Assembly (NCBI RefSeq): GCF_001984215.1
Contig: NZ_CP019420.1
Coordinates: 1,054,001 to 1,118,000, forward strand
Direction: 5' to 3'
DNA from: Mycobacterium sp. MS1601
GTDB lineage: Bacteria > Actinomycetota > Actinomycetes > Mycobacteriales > Mycobacteriaceae
Length of the DNA: 64,000 nt
Made by a program: the position numbers and the translations under genes. The notes beneath the pieces were generated by a model, which searched no databases, was not told the origin of the DNA, and was given only the letters and a program-made list of their open reading frames with translations. Shown one piece after another: positions 60,448 to 64,000 of this stretch. Positions within the stretch are counted from its first letter, which is position 1. Each line of letters opens with the position of its first letter.

Positions 60448-61074
60448 ATGATGGGAACCATGCGCCGTGAAGTCAGCACCGTCGACGAACTCCGCGCGAT
60501 CGTCGGCGAACCGATCGAAGCCGTCAAGAAGAAGGTCAGCCCCAAGCTGGCCCCCATCCACCGCGACTGGCTGGCACACTCGCCGCTGGGCTTCGTGGCC
60601 ACCACCGACGCCGATGGCAACATCGACGTCTCCCCCAAGGGCGACCCCCCTGGCTTCGTACACGTCATCGACGACACCACCATCGCGATCCCGGAACGCC
60701 CCGGCAACAAGCGCGTCGACGGCTACCTCAACGTGTTGCAGCGCCCCCGCGCCGGAACACTGTTCCTGGTGCCCGGGCGCGGCGACACCCTGCGCATCAA
60801 CGGCGCCGCCACCGTGGTGGCCGATGCCGACTACTTCGACACCATGATCGTCGCGGGCAAGCGGCCCATCCTGGCGCTGGAGATCGCCATCGAAGAGGTG
60901 TTCTTCCACTGCGCCAAGGCTTTTCTGCGCTCCGACACCTGGAAGCCGGACACCTGGCGACCTGACGCGCTGCCCAGCGTGGCACAGATGGTCAAGGCGA
61001 TGGACGCGGGCCTGAGCCTGGCCGAACTGGAAGCGCGCTTCAACGAAGACAGCATGCGCACTCAGTTGTACTGA
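60448..61074 (+). CDS. Pyridoxamine 5'-phosphate oxidase-family (FMN/F420 split barrel) protein
   Basis: A 208-residue split-barrel flavoprotein-like protein. FVATTDADGNIDVSPKGDPP and VDGYLNVLQRPRAGTLFLVPG are typical of the PPOX subgroup often annotated in mycobacteria with F420 or FMN. ATG 60448 is taken; ATG 60460 (MRREVSTVDELR) is equally possible. It follows menE by five bases, so it may be co-transcribed, and overlaps the convergent DoxX-like gene by 13 bases. Confidence 0.82.
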   Translation: MMGTMRREVSTVDELRAIVGEPIEAVKKKVSPKLAPIHRDWLAHSPLGFVATTDADGNIDVSPKGDPPGFVHVIDDTTIAIPERPGNKRVDGYLNVLQRPRAGTLFLVPGRGDTLRINGAATVVADADYFDTMIVAGKRPILALEIAIEEVFFHCAKAFLRSDTWKPDTWRPDALPSVAQMVKAMDAGLSLAELEARFNEDSMRTQLY

Positions 61075-61418
61075 GCGCCTGTGAGTCCCAGCGTCGCGAC
61101 GGCCAGCAGCAGGTAGGCCAGCGGGAAACCCAGGTTGTGCAGCACCCGGGTCTTGACGTGCACGGCCACTGCGCCGACGAAGAACACCACCAAACCCGTT
61201 GCGGCAGCCAGGCCTATCTCCGGTGGCCCCACCAGACCGACGATCAGGCCCACACCCCCTGCGGCTTTGCACAGCGCCAACGGTGTGATCCACCTCGTGG
61301 CAACACCGACTTCCGCCGAGTTGGCCAGCACGAACGGTGCCCGGGCCAGATCAGCCGCGGCGATGCCGATGTTCGCGGCGGCGGTCAACAATGTGACCAC
61401 CAGGGTTAGAGTCGTCAT
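61062..61418 (-). CDS. DoxX-like membrane protein, probable ECF41 target
   Basis: A 118-residue protein with four membrane helices (about residues 4-22, 46-66, 70-86 and 96-112), as in the DoxX family. ATG 61418 follows GAGGAGAACC. The only motif of note is the ECF41-type promoter 38 bases upstream. DoxX proteins in mycobacteria take part in redox and thiol stress responses with partner proteins; the role here is inferred from linkage to the sigma factor. Confidence 0.82.
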   Translation of the reverse strand: MTTLTLVVTLLTAAANIGIAAADLARAPFVLANSAEVGVATRWITPLALCKAAGGVGLIVGLVGPPEIGLAAATGLVVFFVGAVAVHVKTRVLHNLGFPLAYLLLAVATLGLTGAQYN

Positions 61419-61455
61419 GGTTCTCCTCGGATGGCACTGCGTGTGGTGACCTGTT

Positions 61456-61482
61456 GACGTCCGAGCAGTCGAAAAGGTGACA
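61456..61482 (-). promoter_or_regulatory. ECF41-type promoter driving the DoxX-like gene
   Basis: On the minus strand TGTCACC (61482-61476) and CGTC (61459-61456) are separated by exactly 16 bases, close to the published ECF41 motif TGTCACA-N16-CGTC. The -10 part lies 38 bases upstream of the DoxX-like start. The adjacent sigma gene at 61485 encodes the matching ECF41-type factor. Confidence 0.75.
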
Positions 61483-61484
61483 CT

Positions 61485-62273
61485 GTGCAGCTCACAGCCG
61501 TATTCGAAGAGAACCGGGCGCACCTGCTCGCGGTGGCCCGCCGGATCCTCGGCAACGTCCACGACGCCGAGGACGCGGTGCAGCAGGCCTGGCTCAAGGC
61601 GGCGGGTGCCGACCTGAGCGCGGTGGCCAACCCACCGGGGTGGCTGACCACCGTGGTGAGCCGGGAATGCCTGGACATGTTGCGGCAGCGACGTTGTGAG
61701 CATGTTCTCGACGATGAGATCGTGGTGTGGGACAGCGACGTCACCGATCTGGACGAGGTGAGCACCGCGATGTCGGTGCTCATGGAACTGCTGTCCCCCG
61801 CTCAACGAGTCGCCTTCGTCCTGCACGACCTGTTCGGGATGCCGTTCACCGCCGTCGCTGCCGCCCTGGGCACCACCCCCGCAGCGGCCAGGCAACTGGC
61901 CAGCCGAGCCCGCCGGGCAGTGCGGGGTGCTGCCGCTCCTCGCGGCGACCGCGTTCTGGCCGAGGCGTTCCTGACCGCCTCGCGCGACGGCGACATCCCG
62001 ACGCTGCTGCACGTGCTGGCACCCGATGTGGTGCGGCGGGTGGACGCCCTGCTGGTGCCCCCGGGTGTGCCCACCGAGGTGCGGGGGGCGCGCGCGGTGG
62101 CCGAGGAGACGCGGGCGTTCGCGGTGCGGGCACGAGCCGGAGTGGTGGTCGAATTCGGCGGCGCGCCGGTGATCGCACTGATGTCCGGCGGACGGGCGCG
62201 CATCGTGATCCGGCTGACGTTCGGGGCCGGCCGGATCACCGTCGTCGACATCCGACCGACGTCGGCGGAATAA
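61485..62273 (+). CDS. ECF41-type RNA polymerase sigma factor (SigJ-like)
   Basis: A 262-residue sigma factor. Region 2 is at residues about 5-75 (AEDAVQQAWLKA) and region 4 at about 95-145 (SPAQRVAFVLHDLFGMPFTA), followed by a 100-residue SnoaL-like C-terminal domain (about 155-262), the mark of ECF41 sigma factors, which are controlled by this fused domain rather than by an anti-sigma factor. GTG 61485 starts within 3 bases of the divergent ECF41 promoter. The fused-domain motif is only partly conserved (MSGGRARIV). Confidence 0.9.
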   Translation: MQLTAVFEENRAHLLAVARRILGNVHDAEDAVQQAWLKAAGADLSAVANPPGWLTTVVSRECLDMLRQRRCEHVLDDEIVVWDSDVTDLDEVSTAMSVLMELLSPAQRVAFVLHDLFGMPFTAVAAALGTTPAAARQLASRARRAVRGAAAPRGDRVLAEAFLTASRDGDIPTLLHVLAPDVVRRVDALLVPPGVPTEVRGARAVAEETRAFAVRARAGVVVEFGGAPVIALMSGGRARIVIRLTFGAGRITVVDIRPTSAE

Positions 62274-62332
62274 CTCGCCGGTGTTCGAACTTGCCTACTC
62301 AGGAGAACCCGCCAGCCCCGAGGAGATGCACC

Positions 62333-63151
62333 ATGTCCCGACCCGTCCGGATCGGCGTCCAGATAACCCCGGGCGGAATGCCCGACTACCGCACGTGGCG
62401 GCAGGCGATTCTGCATGCCGAGGAGTTGGGGGCCGACGTCATCCTCGGGTACGACCACTTCCAGGTGCCGAAAATCGAGGGCATCGTCGACGGTAAGCCC
62501 GTCATGGCCGAGATACAGCCGGATGCACCGAACTTCGAGGGCTGGACGGCGTTGGCGTCCTGGGGTGAGATCACCACTCGTGCGGAGATCGGTCTGCTGG
62601 TCACCGGCATCGGCTACCGCAACCCTGACCTGCTCGCCGACATGGCCCGCACCGTCGATCACATCAGCGGCGGCCGCCTCATCCTCGGGGTCGGCGCGGG
62701 ATGGTACGAAAACGACTACACCTCATACGGTTACGACTTCGGCACCGTCAAATCGCGGATGGATCTCTTCGACGAGGGCCTGTTGCGCATCGAAAGCCGC
62801 CTGGCGCAACTCAACCCGCCGCCGGTGCGCAAGATCCCGGTGCTGATCGGCGGGGCGGGCTTCAAACGCACCCTGCCCGCGGTGGCCAGGCACGCCGACA
62901 TCTGGCATGCGTTCCTGCCGATCGAGCTGTACCGCGAGGCCACCGCCCGTGTCGCCGAGCTGGCCGTCGGCTTCGGCCGTGCCGACTCCGACATCGAACG
63001 GTCGGTGACGTGGAAGGACGAGGACAGCGCCGAGCAGTTCGCCGACGCCGGGGCCAGCCTGTTTCTGACCGACATCCACCCCACCGACGCCGGCTACGAC
63101 TTCTCCACCTTGGAGACGGTGCTCAAGTGGCGGGCCAACCGGGCTAGGTGA
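62333..63151 (+). CDS. F420-dependent LLM-class oxidoreductase
   Basis: A 272-residue luciferase-like monooxygenase-fold protein. VRIGVQITPGGMPDY begins the barrel, LILGVGAGWYENDYTSYGYDF is the cofactor-adjacent segment (written as two parts), and IGGAGFKRTLPAVARHADIW completes the core. ATG 62333 has GAGGAG 7 bases before it. It follows the sigma gene by 59 bases and may be a second target or merely a neighbour. F420 use is inferred from the family and genus. Confidence 0.87.
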   Translation: MSRPVRIGVQITPGGMPDYRTWRQAILHAEELGADVILGYDHFQVPKIEGIVDGKPVMAEIQPDAPNFEGWTALASWGEITTRAEIGLLVTGIGYRNPDLLADMARTVDHISGGRLILGVGAGWYENDYTSYGYDFGTVKSRMDLFDEGLLRIESRLAQLNPPPVRKIPVLIGGAGFKRTLPAVARHADIWHAFLPIELYREATARVAELAVGFGRADSDIERSVTWKDEDSAEQFADAGASLFLTDIHPTDAGYDFSTLETVLKWRANRAR

Positions 63152-63470
63152 ACGCCGTCATCAGCGCCACATAGGTGGCGGTGCCCACCAGGATCGACAG
63201 CAGCGCCTGCCGGCGCCACAGGTGCAGGCCGGCCGTCACGGCCACCCCGACCGTCAGGAACCACAGTTCGGTTCCGGTCGCGCCGGGTGCCCCGCGCAGG
63301 GTGTAGACAGCCAGCATCACCATGATGCCCACCGGCATGTGCACGCTGAGGTGGCGCACCACGGCGCTGTGCCGCATGGGTGCCAGCACCACGAACGGCA
63401 GGGCCCGCAGCGCCCACGTCACCGCCGCGCTGACACCGACCAGCAGCGCAATGTAGGAGTTGTCAGGCAT
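63144..63470 (-). CDS. AzlD-like small subunit of a branched-chain amino acid exporter
   Basis: A 108-residue protein with three or four membrane helices, typical for AzlD, the partner of AzlC. ATG 63470 (MPDNSYIALLVG) lies in the overlap with the AzlC stop (8 bases) and has GGAAG upstream. It overlaps the convergent LLM gene by 8 bases. The pair probably exports branched-chain amino acids or analogues. Confidence 0.82.
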   Translation of the reverse strand: MPDNSYIALLVGVSAAVTWALRALPFVVLAPMRHSAVVRHLSVHMPVGIMVMLAVYTLRGAPGATGTELWFLTVGVAVTAGLHLWRRQALLSILVGTATYVALMTAFT

Positions 63471-64000
63471 CTCGCCACTTCCGGAGCAGCAGCACCACGG
63501 TGAACGCGGCGAACGCGCACACCAGCAGCTGGCCGGGCACCAACACCCAGGCCAGGACCGCACACCCGGCGGCGCTGAGCGCGGTCAGCGGGTCGGGCCG
63601 CTGCCGGTAGGCGTCGATGGCCAAGACGATGAACAACGCCGTCAAGGCGAAGTCGAGGCCTTTGAGCCGTTCGATGGGCAACGCCTCCCCCACCAGGCCG
63701 CCCAGCGTCGCACCGGTCACCCACAGCAGCTGAAAGCACACCTGCATGAACAGGATCTGCCTGCTGCCCCAGTGCCGCGCCTCCGGGCTCACCCCCACGG
63801 CGTACGCCTCGTCGGAGAGCGTGTAGGTGCTGTAGAGCTTGCCGCCGAGTCCGCGCACCCGCTGCAGCGGGAAGGACAGCGCGTAGAAGACGTGGCGGGC
63901 GTTGACGACGAACGTGGTGAGCGCAACGGTGGCGACGGGAGCGGCGGCCGCAGCGAGCCCAACCATCAAGAACTCCAGTGAGCCGGCGTAGATGACCGCG
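63463..64000 (-). CDS. AzlC-like large subunit of a branched-chain amino acid exporter, cut by the window end
   Basis: A visible C-terminal part of about 178 codons. The frame is open to base 64000 and reads AVIYAGSLEFLMVGLAA at its beginning, matching the YSGSxxF region of AzlC, so the N-terminal third lies outside. Conserved features NARHVFYALSFPLQ and SDEAYAVGV are present. It is followed by the AzlD-like gene with an 8-base overlap. Confidence 0.85.
   Translation of the reverse strand, partial: AVIYAGSLEFLMVGLAAAAAPVATVALTTFVVNARHVFYALSFPLQRVRGLGGKLYSTYTLSDEAYAVGVSPEARHWGSRQILFMQVCFQLLWVTGATLGGLVGEALPIERLKGLDFALTALFIVLAIDAYRQRPDPLTALSAAGCAVLAWVLVPGQLLVCAFAAFTVVLLLRKWRDA

Noticed and set aside
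1..64000. CRISPR arrays, tRNA or rRNA genes
   Set aside because: No regularly spaced direct repeats, cloverleaf-like sequence or conserved rRNA segment was noticed on reading; the 49-bp elements are palindromic and kilobases apart.

Overview
The window is a piece of a high-GC actinobacterial chromosome, almost certainly a mycobacterium of the rapid-growing (Mycolicibacterium) kind. The backbone matches, from memory, the M. tuberculosis Rv0542c-Rv0563 menaquinone neighbourhood read in reverse: htpX, grcC1, menJ, menG/ubiE, mgtA, an Rv0556-like membrane protein, menD, bpoC, menC, fadD8, menB, Rv0547c- and Rv0546c-like genes, pitA with its two small partners, and menE. No rRNA, tRNA, CRISPR array, phage or intact insertion sequence was seen.

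Layout. 0.2-5.8 kb: a five-gene operon of PotB/PotC/PotD-type importer parts (no ATPase), a creatinase-like M24 protein and an amidohydrolase. 5.8-8.2 kb: two exported proteins. 8.2-11.4 kb: htpX, grcC1 and a frameshifted menJ. 11.4-28.3 kb: about 17 kb of accessory DNA splitting menJ from menG. It holds (a) a LacI regulator with two operator-like palindromes and a ThiXYZ-like importer operon that also encodes an M24 peptidase, a GATase1-like protein and a nitrilase-family amidase, (b) an M20 peptidase, and (c) a nucleotide-sugar cluster (cytidylyltransferase-like enzyme, PIG-L deacetylase, epimerase/dehydratase, C-methyltransferase, RmlC-like epimerase, degenerate methyltransferase, flippase, two glycosyltransferases). 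28.3-39.4 kb: menG, mgtA, menD, bpoC, menC, and fadD8 behind a KstR-type operator. 39.4-42.3 kb: a tightly overlapping operon of GT2, acyl-CoA-dehydrogenase-like, PIG-L and NodS-like genes. 42.4-45.0 kb: HAD phosphatase, DUF385 protein, menB and a membrane protein. 45.1-55.4 kb: a second LacI regulator and a nine-kb minus-strand operon with an Opp/Dpp-type importer, a D-2-hydroxyacid dehydrogenase, a glycoside-hydrolase-like protein (frameshifted) and a 3-hydroxyisobutyrate-dehydrogenase-like protein. 55.6-64 kb: SDR, glyoxalase, a pitA block flanked by two DUF3349 genes in opposite orientation, menE, a PPOX protein, an ECF41-type sigma factor with a DoxX-like target, an LLM oxidoreductase and an AzlCD exporter cut by the window end.

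How genes work together. menD, menC, menE, menB, menG, menJ and grcC1 cover much of menaquinone synthesis: SEPHCHC and o-succinylbenzoate formation, CoA activation, DHNA-CoA cyclisation, side-chain synthesis, ring methylation and side-chain reduction. The three importer operons are each tied to hydrolases or dehydrogenases, and two are tied to a LacI regulator, so they look like inducible scavenging units for nitrogenous or sugar-like compounds whose identity the sequence does not reveal.

Most notable non-coding structure: a 49-bp near-palindromic repeat present four times, always just after a stop codon and three times between convergent genes. Three reading-frame breaks (menJ, the 13.7-kb M24 gene and the glycoside-hydrolase-like gene) are each restored by adding one C to a C run, which points to homopolymer under-calling as much as to real mutation.
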